64,000 nucleotides of DNA. Source: DATDAH01 sp963792205 (lineage in GTDB: Bacteria > Actinomycetota > Acidimicrobiia > Acidimicrobiales > DATDAH01). The DNA is taken from contig CAWBVI010000002.1 of the NCBI GenBank assembly GCA_963792205.1, positions 248,001 through 312,000 on the forward strand. The letters run 5' to 3'. Made by a program: the position numbers and the translations under genes. Positions 34,346 to 44,316 of the stretch are shown one piece after another (position 1 is the first letter of the stretch; each line of letters starts with the position of its first letter). The notes under the pieces were generated by a model. That model did no database searches. It was not told the DNA's origin and saw only the letters and a list, made by a program, of their open reading frames with translations.

Positions 34346-35158
34346 GTGGGGGATGTCCGGGTCGAGCGGGACGGTCGCGTCGCGGTCCTCACCCTCGACC
34401 GGGCGGAGGAGCTGAACACGTTCACCGGGGCCATGGCCGCCGAGCTCGAGGCGGCGTACCGGGACTGCGACGAGGACGACGCCGTCCGGGCCGTGGTCCT
34501 CACCGGGGCCGGCCGGGCCTTCTGCGCCGGGGCCGACTTCTCCGCGGGCGCTGAGGTGTTCGCCGCGCCGGGTGACGGCGCCGACTTCCGATCCGACCCG
34601 TTCGCCTTCCACGCCTGGGACGTGCGCAAGCCGGTGATCGCCGCGGTCAACGGCCACGCGGTGGGGATCGGCCTGACCCTGGCCCTGCAGTGCGACCTCC
34701 GCTACGTGGCCGCCGACGCCAAGCTGGGCATCGTCCAGAACCGGCGCGGCATCAATCCCGACCTCCGATCGCACTGGACGCTGCCCCGACTCGTCGGCCA
34801 CGGGCGGGCGACCGAGCTCCTGCTCACCGGGCGGATGTTCTCCGGCACCGAGGCCGCCGCGTGGGGCATGGCCTTGGAGGCCCTGCCGACGGCGGAGGCC
34901 GTCGTCGACCGGGCGCTCGAGGTGGCCCACGACGTCGCCGTCAACACCGCGCCACGGTCCGTGGCTGCGAGCAAGGCCATCCTCTGGCGCTCGCCGGCGC
35001 CGGACGCCGATGAGGTCGACCGCTGGGAACGGGCCGTGCACCTCGCCCTCATGGGCTCGCCCGACACCACCGAGGGCGTGCAGGCCTGGCTGGAGAAGCG
35101 GGACCCCGAGTGGCAGGGCGACCTGGCCGACGGCTGGCCCCGCGGCCTGGACGCCTGA
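34346..35158 (+). CDS. Enoyl-CoA hydratase/isomerase family protein
   Basis: A 270-residue crotonase. Oxyanion hole strands AFCAGADFSAGAEV and VNGHAVGIGLTLALQCDLRY are good. At the second glutamate position the protein reads RRGINPDLRSHWTLPRLVG, i.e. Asp where related hydratases have Glu (PEAASSW type), and the first Glu is replaced in IVQNRRG. This suggests an isomerase, hydrolase or altered activity rather than a standard hydratase. GTG 34346 lies 2 bases after the LLM stop. Confidence 0.85.
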   Translation: MGDVRVERDGRVAVLTLDRAEELNTFTGAMAAELEAAYRDCDEDDAVRAVVLTGAGRAFCAGADFSAGAEVFAAPGDGADFRSDPFAFHAWDVRKPVIAAVNGHAVGIGLTLALQCDLRYVAADAKLGIVQNRRGINPDLRSHWTLPRLVGHGRATELLLTGRMFSGTEAAAWGMALEALPTAEAVVDRALEVAHDVAVNTAPRSVAASKAILWRSPAPDADEVDRWERAVHLALMGSPDTTEGVQAWLEKRDPEWQGDLADGWPRGLDA

Positions 35159-35162
35159 ACGG

Positions 35163-36224
35163 TCAGTCGGCGGCGGCGCGGATGGCGGTGGCGACGGCCT
35201 GCCACTGGTCGAAGGTCTGGTCCTGGCGCATCGAGGCCGTGGCGAAGTAGCAGACGATGCGGACGGGGTGCTCGACGCCCCGGTACCGGTCGAGCAGCGC
35301 CGGCGCGAGGCCGTCCCAGGTGCTGGTGACGGCGAAGGCGTCGAGCATCTCGTCGGTGATGACGGCGGCCATGGCGGCGAGGTCGCCGGCGCGCTGGTGC
35401 TCGTGCAGGCGCTCGGAGGTGCCCGCCCAGCCGTGGATCTCGAACACCTCGCGGTAGGTGCGGGTCGAGCCGTAGAAGGCGAGCTGGAACCGGGCCCGCT
35501 CCCGCCACCCGGCCTGCTCCTCGTCGGTGTCGCCCACGATCGTCAGGACCGGGCAGGCGAGGGTGACGTCGGCCACGGCCCGGTCCGAGCGCGCCAGGCC
35601 CGCGGCCACGTTGGGCACGATGACCTCGTCGAGGTAGCGGCGGGAGTGGAGCGGGTGGACGTGCAGGCCGTCGGCCACCTCGCCGACCGCCCGCAGCATC
35701 CACGGGCGGACGCCGGACAGGTAGATGGGCACCTCGGGGTGCTCGATGGGCCCGGGGCTCCAGGTCGCCGGAAGGAGGTCGAGGTCGTAGTGCTCGCCGT
35801 GGAAGTCGAGCGGGGCCTCGCCCTGGAAGGCCCGGAAGATGGCCCGGACGGCGAGGAGGTACTCCCGCAGCCACGGCCCCGGGCTCTCGTAGGGGACGAC
35901 GCCGTAGCGGCGCTCGATGTGGGCCTTCACCTGCGTGCCCAGCCCCAGGACGAACCGGCCACCGGTGGCCTCGGCCAGCTCCCAGGCGAGCGAGGCGGTG
36001 ATCATGGGGCTGCGGGGGAAGGCCACGGCGATGCCGGTGCCGAGGTCGAGCTCGGTGGTGGCGAGGGCGGCGGCGGTGGCCCCGAGATAGGCCGTCCGCC
36101 CGCTCTCGGTGAACCAGAGCCCGGAGAAGCCGGCCTCCTCCACGTCGGCGGCCACCCGCTGGCTCTCCCGCAGCGGCAGGCCCATGGCCATGGCGTCGAG
36201 CTTCAGCGGGAGGTTCCGTCGCAT
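35163..36224 (-). CDS. LLM-class F420-dependent oxidoreductase (TIGR03617-like)
   Basis: A 353-residue luciferase-like enzyme similar in layout to the Rv3520c protein encoded beside the ltp3/ltp4 genes of M. tuberculosis. Motifs: SGLWFTESGRTAYLGATAAA, LDLGTGIAVAFPRSPMITAS, GGRFVLGLGTQVKAHIERRY, VPIYLSGVRPWMLRAVGEVA. ATG 36224 (MRRNLPLKLDAMAMG) is chosen over 36257, whose extension would overlap the divergent gene. A role in side-chain or ring oxidation of a terpenoid is inference. Confidence 0.87.
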   Translation of the reverse strand: MRRNLPLKLDAMAMGLPLRESQRVAADVEEAGFSGLWFTESGRTAYLGATAAALATTELDLGTGIAVAFPRSPMITASLAWELAEATGGRFVLGLGTQVKAHIERRYGVVPYESPGPWLREYLLAVRAIFRAFQGEAPLDFHGEHYDLDLLPATWSPGPIEHPEVPIYLSGVRPWMLRAVGEVADGLHVHPLHSRRYLDEVIVPNVAAGLARSDRAVADVTLACPVLTIVGDTDEEQAGWRERARFQLAFYGSTRTYREVFEIHGWAGTSERLHEHQRAGDLAAMAAVITDEMLDAFAVTSTWDGLAPALLDRYRGVEHPVRIVCYFATASMRQDQTFDQWQAVATAIRAAAD

Positions 36225-36242
36225 CCCCTCATCTTGGCCTCG

Positions 36243-36248
36243 TAACGT
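36243..36248 (+). promoter_or_regulatory. Candidate leaderless -10 box (TAACGT)
   Basis: Seven bases before ATG 36256; no ribosome site. Confidence 0.4.
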
Positions 36249-36255
36249 CGGGTCC

Positions 36256-36525
36256 ATGAGCAGCTACGACGGCAAGGCCTCGCTGGTGTTCTCGTCCGGG
36301 GACTCGTTCGCCGAGTGCCACCTCGTCGCCACCGCCGAGGGCGACGGGTGGGCGGGTGAGGTCACCGACATCCTCTTCCGCACCCAGATGGTCCCCACCC
36401 CGCTCAACGCCAACGAGCACGTGCGGCTCGAGGACCTCGACGCCAAGCCCGTCGTGGCGGTCACCGTCGGCGAGCAGGAGGGCGACTCGGCCCAGGTCTC
36501 GGGCGAAGGCGACCCGTTCTCATGA
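36256..36525 (+). CDS. Small hypothetical protein (89 aa)
   Basis: Acidic beta-rich protein: ASLVFSSGDSFAECHLVATA, WAGEVTDILFRTQMVPTPLN, VVAVTVGEQEGDSAQVSGEG. It is not recognised. The ATGA overlap with the amidohydrolase gene makes it the first gene of that operon. Confidence 0.6.
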   Translation: MSSYDGKASLVFSSGDSFAECHLVATAEGDGWAGEVTDILFRTQMVPTPLNANEHVRLEDLDAKPVVAVTVGEQEGDSAQVSGEGDPFS

Positions 36526-38222
36526 GTGAGCACGACCTCGTCGTCCGGGGCGGGACCGTGGTCGACGGGACGGGTGCCGAGCGGCGAGGTGCGGACGTCG
36601 CTGTCGACGGAGGGACGATCACCGCCGTCGGCGACGTGGCCGGCGGAGGTCGGGAGGAGCTGGACGCCACCGGGCTGCTGGTGACGCCGGGCTGGGTCGA
36701 CGTCCACACCCACTACGACGGCCAGGTCACGTGGGACCCGCTGCTGACCCCGTCGTCGTGGCAGGGCGTGACCACCGTGGTCATGGGCAACTGCGGCGTG
36801 GGCTTCGCCCCCTGCAAGCCCGATCGCCACGACTGGCTCATCGCCCTCATGGAGGGCGTGGAGGACATCCCCGGCACGGCGCTGGCCGAGGGGATCACGT
36901 GGGGCTGGGAGAGCTTCCCGGAGTATCTCGACGTCCTGGAGTCGACACCGCACGCGCTCGACGTGGCCGCCCAGGTGCCCCACGGCGCTCTGCGGGGCTA
37001 CGTGATGGGGGACCGCGGCGCCGATCACACCGAGGCCCCCACCGAGGACGAGATCGCGGAGATGGCCCGGCTCACGGCGGAGGGCGTCCGGGCCGGCGCC
37101 TTGGGCTTCACCACCTCCCGCACGATCAACCACCGGTCGTCGGACGGCCGGCCCACGCCGAGCCTGACCGCGGGGCCCGAGGAGCTGCTGGGCATCGCCC
37201 GGGGCCTGGGGTCGACCGGGGCCGGCGTGCTCCAGCTCGTCGCCGATCTGGTCGACGTCGACGCCGAGTTCGCGCTCATCCGGTCGATGGCCGAGGTCAG
37301 CGGGCGGCCGTTGTCCATCACCACGCTCTCCGAGCCCCACCGGGGCGACTGGCGGGAGCTGCTCGACCACATCGAGGCCGCCCAGGCCGACGGGGTGCCG
37401 ATCCGCGGCCAGGTCGCCTCGCGGCCGGTCGGCGTGCTGCTGGGACTCGAAGGGCGGATCCACCCGCTGGTGACCTCGCCCACCTACCAGTCCATCGCCG
37501 GCGCGCCCTTGGCCGAGCGGGTGGCCCGACTGCGGGATCCCGACGTGCGGGCCACCGTCGTCGGCGAGCTGACCAACGGCGGGCTGGTCTTCGGCTCGTA
37601 CGACGGGATCTTCCCGCTGGGTGATCCGCCGGAGTACGACCCCGGGGCCGACCGCAGCATCGAGGCCATTGCGGGGCAGGAGGGGCGGGAGGCCATCGAG
37701 GTCGCCTACGACGTCCTGCTCGAGCGGGACGGGCGGGGGCTGCTCTACCTCCCCTTCGCCAACTACGCCGACAAGGACTTCGCCACCATCCGGGCCATGC
37801 TCCTGCACCCGCACACCGTCCCCGGCCTCGGCGACGCCGGCGCCCACTGCGGGATGATCTGCGACGGGTCCATGCCCACGTACCTCATCAGCCACTGGGG
37901 CCGCGACGTGCAGGACCCGCTGCCCCTGGAGTGGCTGGTGAGCCAGCAGACCCGGGAGACCGCCCGCCTCGTGGGGCTGGCCGACCGGGGCGTGGTCGCC
38001 CCCGGCTACCGGGCCGACCTCAACCTGATCGACGAGGCCGAGCTCGGCATCCTGGCGCCGGAGATGGTCCAGGACCTCCCCGCCGGCGGCAAGCGCTACA
38101 TCCAGCGCGCCACCGGCTACCGGGCCACCCTGGTCGCCGGCGAGACCACCTTCCGCGACGGCGAGTCCACCGGTCGGCTCCCCGGCCGGCTCATCCGCGG
38201 CGCCCAGCCCGCCCCCACCTAG
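36522..38222 (+). CDS. Amidohydrolase, N-acyl-D-amino-acid deacylase type
   Basis: A 566-residue metal-dependent hydrolase of the D-aminoacylase group. The composite beta domain (LVVRGGTVVDGTGAERRGAD) leads into the metal site VDVHTHYDGQVTWDP; MGNCGVGFAP holds the conserved bridging Cys, and GLGDAGAHCGMICD provides the catalytic Asp; RADLNLIDEAELG closes the beta domain. Such enzymes cleave N-acyl bonds; related actinobacterial proteins occur in catabolic islands with unknown substrates. Overlaps the upstream small gene by 4 bases. Confidence 0.86.
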   Translation: MSEHDLVVRGGTVVDGTGAERRGADVAVDGGTITAVGDVAGGGREELDATGLLVTPGWVDVHTHYDGQVTWDPLLTPSSWQGVTTVVMGNCGVGFAPCKPDRHDWLIALMEGVEDIPGTALAEGITWGWESFPEYLDVLESTPHALDVAAQVPHGALRGYVMGDRGADHTEAPTEDEIAEMARLTAEGVRAGALGFTTSRTINHRSSDGRPTPSLTAGPEELLGIARGLGSTGAGVLQLVADLVDVDAEFALIRSMAEVSGRPLSITTLSEPHRGDWRELLDHIEAAQADGVPIRGQVASRPVGVLLGLEGRIHPLVTSPTYQSIAGAPLAERVARLRDPDVRATVVGELTNGGLVFGSYDGIFPLGDPPEYDPGADRSIEAIAGQEGREAIEVAYDVLLERDGRGLLYLPFANYADKDFATIRAMLLHPHTVPGLGDAGAHCGMICDGSMPTYLISHWGRDVQDPLPLEWLVSQQTRETARLVGLADRGVVAPGYRADLNLIDEAELGILAPEMVQDLPAGGKRYIQRATGYRATLVAGETTFRDGESTGRLPGRLIRGAQPAPT

Positions 38223-38275
38223 CCGAAATTGCTCCGATTTGTCACGCTCGGCGTGACAAACAAGCGCAATTTCGG
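38223..38275. repeat. Long palindrome (53 bp) between convergent genes
   Basis: Outer arms CCGAAATTGC/GCAATTTCGG and inner arms TTTGTCACGC/GCGTGACAAA around a TCG loop, with symmetric 5-base internal loops. It starts directly after the amidohydrolase stop and ends 11 bases before the ligase stop. Its AT-rich outer arms stand out from the GC-rich surroundings. It could be a two-way terminator or a mobile palindromic repeat. Confidence 0.75.
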
Positions 38276-38286
38276 ATCAGGAGGGG

Positions 38287-39967
38287 TCAGGCTTCGTCGC
38301 GGAGGTCTCGCTTGAGGACCTTGCCGCTGGCGTTTCTCGGCAGGCGGTCGGTGCGGACCTTCACGATCGTGGGGACCTTGAAGGCCGCGAGATGGCGGCG
38401 GAGGTGGGCCAGGAGGGCGTCGACGTCGAGGTCGACGCCGGCGGACGGGACCACGGCGAGCGCCACCTCCTCGCCCAGGCGGTCGTGGGGCACGCCGTAC
38501 ACGGCGGCTTCGGCGACCCCGGGGAACTCGTACACGGCGCCCTCGACCTCGGCGCAGTAGATGTTCTCGCCCGCCCGTAGGACCATGTCCTTGGCCCGGT
38601 CCTCGACGTAGATGAAGCCCTCGTCGTCGAGCCGGCCGAGGTCGCCGGAGCGCAGCCAGCCGTCGGCGTCGATGACCTCGGCGGTGTCCTCGGGCTTGTT
38701 CCAGTAGCCCCGGATCAGGTTCGGGCCCCGGAAGCAGATCTCGCCCACCTCGCCGGTGGGGACGGGGTTGCCCTCGTCGTCGACGACCCGGACCTCCATC
38801 ACGGGTACGGCCCGGCCCGAGCTGGTGGGCTTGCGCATGTAGTCGGCCCCGCTGTTGCCGGGGCCGTAGGCGTTGGTCTCGGTCATGCCGTAGCCGATCT
38901 GGGGGCGGCCCTTGGCGAAGCCCTTGTCGACCCGGCGCACGAGCTCAGCGGGTGCCGGGGCCCCGCCGCCGCCGACGGACACGAGGCTGGAGGTGTCCCG
39001 CTTCTCGAAGTCGGGTGATTCCAGCAGGTCCCAGGACATCGTGGGCACGCCGACGAAGGCGGTGACCCGCTCCCGCTCGATGAGCTCGAGCGCCCGCTCG
39101 GGGTCCCAGCGGTACATCATCACCAGCTTCGCCCCCGAGGCCGTCGAGCCGAGCATGACCGGGATGAGCCCGGTGGCGTGGAACAGCGGGACGACGAGGA
39201 TGTAGGAGGTGCGGTCCCGCGGTCCGTCGGGCGCCTCCCGCTCGGGCTCCATCAGGACGCTGACCGCGGACCGGCAGCCGAACGCCAAGCAGCCCGGACA
39301 GCACCGCCCGGTGGGTCGACACGGCCCCCTTCGGGTGGCCCGTCGTCCCGGAGGTGTAGAGGATGGTGGCGTCGTCGTCGAGGTCGATGGCCACCTCGGG
39401 CATCGAGGCCTCCGGGACGAGCACCACCTCGAGGCGATCGACACCATCGACCGACCCGGGCAGGCGGACGCCGATGATCTGCAGGCCGAGGTCATCGCGG
39501 ATGGGCTCCAGTCGCTCCACCCGCTCCCGGTCGGCGAAGACCACCTTGGCGCCGCTGTCCTCGAGGCCGTACTCCAGCTCGTCGGTGGTCCACCAGGCGT
39601 TCATGGCCACGGCCACGCCCCCGACCGAGAGGATCGCCTGGAAGGCGACGATCCACTCGGGGTAGTTGCGCATGGCAATGGCGACCCGGTCGCCCGGGGC
39701 CACGCCGTAGCGCTCGACCAGCAGCGCCCCCATCGCCCCCGCCTGCCCCCAGACGTCGGCGAAGGTGAGCCGCTCGTCCTCGTAGACGAGGAAGTCCTGG
39801 TCGCCGTAGCCGCTGGCCAGCTCGAAGAGGAAGCGAAGCGACGGCGGGGTGCTCTTGAAGACCTTGTAGGTGCGGCCGTCGACCTCGCCGTCGACCAGCT
39901 CGAAGCGACCGCCGGGTCCGGTGACCTGGGCCACGGCGTCGTCCCAGGACAGGGGAGCATCAGGCAT
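38287..39967 (-). pseudogene. Acyl-CoA synthetase (FadD-like AMP-binding ligase) with a +1 frameshift
   Basis: An ATP-dependent acyl-CoA ligase of about 560 residues. N-terminal part from ATG 39967 includes the AMP-binding motif TILYTSGTTGHPKGAVST. Near 39286-39291 an extra base shifts the frame after HRAVLSGL; the other frame resumes at LAFGCRSAVSVLMEPE and continues through YGMTETNAYGPGN (motif II), GWLRSGDLGRLDDEGFIYVE and the catalytic Lys in LPRNASGKVLKRDLRDE. Span length is 3n+1. Probably an intact gene with a sequence error. Substrate could be a steroid or long-chain acid, judging by neighbours. Confidence 0.85.
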
Positions 39968-39975
39968 CGCTGCGC

Positions 39976-39985
39976 ATGGTAGGGA
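39976..39985. promoter_or_regulatory. Overlapping divergent -10 boxes of the ligase and hydratase genes
   Basis: On the minus strand TACCAT (39981-39976) ends 8 bases before the ligase ATG 39967. On the plus strand TAGGGA (39980-39985) ends 8 bases before ATG 39994. The two boxes share their TA step, and the start codons are only 26 bases apart. Confidence 0.45.
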
Positions 39986-39993
39986 TGGCGGCC

Positions 39994-40767
39994 ATGAGCG
40001 ACCTCAACGTGGTGGTCGACGACCACGTCGCCACCGTGACGCTCGACCGGCCGCCGGTGAACGCCATCACCCGCTCGACGATGGTCGAGCTCCGGGACAC
40101 GTTCCGGGCCCTCGGCGACGACCCGCAGGTGCGGGCGGCGATCTTCACCGGAGCCGGCGAGAAGGCGTTCATGGCCGGGGTCGACCTCAAGACCTTCGAC
40201 ACCGACGACACCGAGCCCGATCCCGACGACCCGGGCCGCCTCCCGAGGGAGGCCCTCGAGGCGGTGTACGACTGCACCGTTCCCGTCATCGCCGCCGTCA
40301 ACGGCCCGGCGCTGGGCGCCGGACTCGCCTACGCCGCCGTCTGCGACCTGATCGTCGCCGCCGACCACGCCACCTTCGGCACCACCGAGATCAACGTCGG
40401 CCTCCTCGGGGCGAGCGCGCACCTGAACCTGCTGCTCGGCCGGCCCATGGTGCGCGAGCTCTTCCTCACCGGCGTGCCCGCGCCCGCCAACGAGCTGCTC
40501 CGGCTGGGGGCGGTGAACCGGGTCGTGCCCGCGGCCGACCTGATGCCGACGGCTCTCGACCTGGCCGCGTCACTGGCGGCCAAGAGCCCGCTGGCGCTCC
40601 GGCTGGCCAAGGCGGCGCTCAACGAGACCGAGTTCCTCCCCCTCAAGGAGGCCTACCGCACCGAGCAGACCTACACCCGCCGCCTGCTCGAGCACCCCGA
40701 CTCCCAGGAGGCCCGCCGCGCCTTCGCCGAGAAGCGCCCCCCCGTCTGGACCTTCGACCAGGACTGA
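39994..40767 (+). CDS. Enoyl-CoA hydratase/isomerase family protein
   Basis: A 257-residue crotonase. LNVVVDDHVATVTLDRPPVN start, oxyanion strand KAFMAGVDLKTFDTDD, VNGPALGAGLAYAAVCDLIV, and FGTTEINVGLLGASAHLNLL, in which the first catalytic-type Glu is present but the second position is Ser/Ala. ATG 39994 suits the -10 box 8 bases upstream. Likely beta-oxidation or isomerase role with the divergent acyl-CoA ligase. Confidence 0.87.
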   Translation: MSDLNVVVDDHVATVTLDRPPVNAITRSTMVELRDTFRALGDDPQVRAAIFTGAGEKAFMAGVDLKTFDTDDTEPDPDDPGRLPREALEAVYDCTVPVIAAVNGPALGAGLAYAAVCDLIVAADHATFGTTEINVGLLGASAHLNLLLGRPMVRELFLTGVPAPANELLRLGAVNRVVPAADLMPTALDLAASLAAKSPLALRLAKAALNETEFLPLKEAYRTEQTYTRRLLEHPDSQEARRAFAEKRPPVWTFDQD

Positions 40768-40862
40768 GGACGCAACCACGCACGTAGAGGAGTGCGGTGC
40801 TCGGGGCCGCGGGTCGCGGCGGCTCAGCCGCGGATCTCACGAACCGTGGTCAGCCCGCAGAC

Positions 40863-40905
40863 CTCGAGGCAATAACTGGCGGAATCCGCAGGCTATTGCC
40901 TCGAG
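40863..40905. repeat. Palindromic 43-bp intergenic repeat, copy B
   Basis: Outer arms CTCGAGGCAAT/ATTGCCTCGAG, centre GCGGAATCCGCA. It is the same family as 20283-20325 (37/43 identical) and 9762-9800. It lies in the 40768-41055 intergenic region, which otherwise holds only the KstR-like site near its right end. Confidence 0.85.
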
Positions 40906-41029
40906 GTCAGGGGAAAGCCGAGTTGCTGGTGCGGGTTCGTCACGCTGCGTGGCGATCCGGTGCCGGCGGCTGGAGACGGGCGCCACACCCCCTGCGTGCC
41001 TCGGTAGGCGTCGCCAGTTCCCACGAAAC

Positions 41030-41043
41030 TGGAACGTGTTCTA
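41030..41043. promoter_or_regulatory. KstR-type operator TGGAACGTGTTCTA
   Basis: Fits the mycobacterial KstR consensus TnnAACnnGTTnnA exactly and is embedded in a longer near-palindrome CTGGAACGTGTTCTAG. It abuts a candidate -10 box TAGTGT (41042-41047) 8 bases before ATG 41056, where a repressor would block transcription. KstR controls cholesterol catabolism genes in mycobacteria; the same regulon logic is inferred here. Confidence 0.6.
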
Positions 41044-41047
41044 GTGT
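41042..41047 (+). promoter_or_regulatory. Candidate leaderless -10 box (TAGTGT) of the OB-fold/thiolase operon
   Basis: Overlaps the KstR-like operator and ends 8 bases before ATG 41056; no ribosome site is present. Confidence 0.5.
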
Positions 41048-41055
41048 CGGCGGCG

Positions 41056-41499
41056 ATGAGTGAGAGCGACGTCCTGCGTGCGCCGCTCGTCGTCGAGTAC
41101 CCGTTCACCCGCACGGTGGGGCCGGTGCAGTCGGCCTTCCTCACCGGGCTGCGGGAAGGGGTCTTCGTCGGCGTGCGGATGGCGGACGGCGGGGTGATGT
41201 GCCCGCCCGTGGAGTACGACCCCCAGACCTCCGAGCCCCTCACGGAGCTGGTCCAGGTGGGCGACGCGGGCGAAGTGACCACGTGGGCCTGGGTCAACCA
41301 GCCCCGCACCGGCCAGCCGCTGGACGAGCCGTTCGCTTGGGCCCTGATCCGCCTCGACGGGGCCGACACGGCCATGCTGCACGCCGTCGACGCCGGCTCG
41401 ATCGACGCCATGGCCACGGGCATGCGGGTGAAGGTCCGGTGGGCCGACGAGCGTGAGGGCCACATCACCGACATCGCCTGCTTCGAGCCGGAGGCCTAG
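41056..41499 (+). CDS. OB-fold (DUF35-like) acyl-CoA-associated protein, small
   Basis: A 147-residue OB-fold domain: VVEYPFTRTVGPVQSAFLTG, MCPPVEYDPQTSEPLTELVQ, VTTWAWVNQPRTGQPLDEPF, ADTAMLHAVDAGSIDAMATG, KVRWADEREGHITDI. Proteins of this kind pair with thiolase-like or MaoC-like partners in sterol side-chain degradation. It lacks the four-cysteine zinc ribbon seen in the next gene. First gene after the KstR-like operator; the next ATG follows its stop directly. Confidence 0.78.
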   Translation: MSESDVLRAPLVVEYPFTRTVGPVQSAFLTGLREGVFVGVRMADGGVMCPPVEYDPQTSEPLTELVQVGDAGEVTTWAWVNQPRTGQPLDEPFAWALIRLDGADTAMLHAVDAGSIDAMATGMRVKVRWADEREGHITDIACFEPEA

Positions 41500-42072
41500 A
41501 TGTCAGACGTCGAAGTGAGCCCGTTCCCCGACGGCCTCTGGTCCCAGCCCGCGGTCGACCCCTCCGGCATCGCCGCCCTGGACGGGGTCGAGCCGGTGCG
41601 GTCCATCCGCACCCCCGCCCGGCTGGACTACACGTACACCGCGGGCATCAGCCAGACCCGCTTCCTGCGGGGGATGGCCGAGGGCAAGCTCCTCGGCGAG
41701 CGCTGCCCGAAGTGCGAGAAGGTCTACGTGCCCTCCCGGGGCGCGTGCCCCACCGATGGCGTCCCCACCGAGGAGGTCGTCGAGCTGCCGTCCGTCGGGA
41801 CCGTCGTCAGCTTCTGCGTCGTGAACGTGGAGTTCACCGGACGGGGCATCGACATCCCGTACGCCTCGGCCCTCGTCCTCCCCGACGGCGCCGACCTCGC
41901 CGTGTTCGGCCTGATCCAGGAGATCCCCCACGACCAGGTCCGGATGGGCCTGCGGGTCGAGGCGAAGTGGAAGGACCCCGCCGACTGGGAGACCTCGTTC
42001 GAGAACATCGAGTGGTGGCGCCCGAACGGCGAGGCCGACGCCGACTACGAGACCTACAAGGAGCACGTCTGA
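41500..42072 (+). CDS. OB-fold (DUF35) protein with zinc ribbon
   Basis: A 190-residue protein. Residues 45-60 form the partner-binding helix (TYTAGISQTRFLRGMAEGKL), then a zinc ribbon CPKCEKVYVPSRGACPTDG (C-x2-C and one further Cys) and an OB fold (VVSFCVVNVEFTGRGIDIPY, GLIQEIPHDQVRMGLRVEAK). These are the accessory subunits of thiolase-like aldolases such as Ltp2-ChsH2 in mycobacterial cholesterol degradation. Confidence 0.85.
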   Translation: MSDVEVSPFPDGLWSQPAVDPSGIAALDGVEPVRSIRTPARLDYTYTAGISQTRFLRGMAEGKLLGERCPKCEKVYVPSRGACPTDGVPTEEVVELPSVGTVVSFCVVNVEFTGRGIDIPYASALVLPDGADLAVFGLIQEIPHDQVRMGLRVEAKWKDPADWETSFENIEWWRPNGEADADYETYKEHV

Positions 42073-42073
42073 C

Positions 42074-43135
42074 ATGAGGGACGTGGCCGTCGTCGGCACC
42101 GCGCAGTCGGTGCACGCCCCGCGCATCGACGACCGCAACGAGGTCGAGATGCTCATGCCGGTCCTGCAGGAGCTGAAGGACGGCCTGGGCATCACGCAGG
42201 CCGACCTCGACTTCACCTGCTCCGGCAGCACCGACTACCTGGCCGGCCAGGGCTTCAGCTTCGTCGGGACGCTCGACGGCGTCGGGCCCTACCCGCCGAT
42301 CAGCGAGTCCCACGTCGAACAGGACGGGGCCTGGGCGCTCTACGAGGCCTGGGTGAAGATCCAGAGCGGGGCGGCCGACACCGCCCTCGTCTACAGCTAC
42401 GGCAAGTCCTCGCCCGGTGACCTGCCTCGGGTGCTCAGCCGCCAGCTCGACCCCTACTACTACGGCCCGCTCTGGCCCGACTCGATCAGCCTGGCCGCCC
42501 TCCAGACCCGGGCGCTGCTGGACTCGGGCAAGGCGAGCGAGCGGGACCTGGCCGAAGTGGCCAGCCGGTCCCGGGCCGCGGCGAAGGACAACCCGTTCGC
42601 CACCCTGAAGGGCGACCACTCGGTGGACGAGATCCTGGCCGAGGACTTCCTCGTCGCCCCGCTCCGCAAGCACGACTGCCCGCCACTGAGCGACGGGGCC
42701 GTCGCCGTGGTGCTGGCAGCCGACGACCGGGCCCGGGAGCTGAGCGAGGCCCCGGCCTGGATCCGGGGCATCGACCACCGCATCGACGTGCACGCCCTCG
42801 GCCAGCGGGACCTCACCGTCTCGCCGTCGACCCGCATCGCGGCCGAGGCCGCCGGGGTGGCCGACGGACCGGTCGACGTGGCCGAGCTGCACGCGCCGTT
42901 CACGGCCCAGGAGCTGATCCTGCGGGACGCGCTCGGGCTCGGTGACGACGTCGACGTCAACCCCTCGGGCGGGGCGCTGGCCGCCAACACGCTGATGGCC
43001 GCCGGCCTGGTCCGCATCGCCGAGGCCGCGAACCGGATCTCCGCCGGCACCGCCGGCCGGGCCGTGGCCCACGCCACCTCCGGCCAGTGCCTCCAGCACA
43101 ACCTCGTCTGCGTCCTGGAAGGAAAAGTGAACTGA
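42074..43135 (+). CDS. Thiolase-fold lipid-transfer-like protein (Ltp4-like)
   Basis: A 353-residue thiolase-superfamily protein without the usual nucleophilic Cys: the active-site region reads FTCSGSTDYLAGQGFSFVG. C-terminal ELHAPFTAQELILRDALG, VNPSGGALAANTLMAAGL and HATSGQCLQHNLVCVLEG match the family's catalytic histidine/cysteine-rich end. Comparable proteins act as retro-aldolases or thiolases with an OB-fold partner. The partner genes lie immediately upstream; one base separates it from the OB-fold stop. Confidence 0.85.
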   Translation: MRDVAVVGTAQSVHAPRIDDRNEVEMLMPVLQELKDGLGITQADLDFTCSGSTDYLAGQGFSFVGTLDGVGPYPPISESHVEQDGAWALYEAWVKIQSGAADTALVYSYGKSSPGDLPRVLSRQLDPYYYGPLWPDSISLAALQTRALLDSGKASERDLAEVASRSRAAAKDNPFATLKGDHSVDEILAEDFLVAPLRKHDCPPLSDGAVAVVLAADDRARELSEAPAWIRGIDHRIDVHALGQRDLTVSPSTRIAAEAAGVADGPVDVAELHAPFTAQELILRDALGLGDDVDVNPSGGALAANTLMAAGLVRIAEAANRISAGTAGRAVAHATSGQCLQHNLVCVLEGKVN

Positions 43136-43136
43136 C

Positions 43137-44294
<1,158 letters not shown>

Positions 44295-44316
44295 CATCGG
44301 GAGGAGCAGGCCGACG

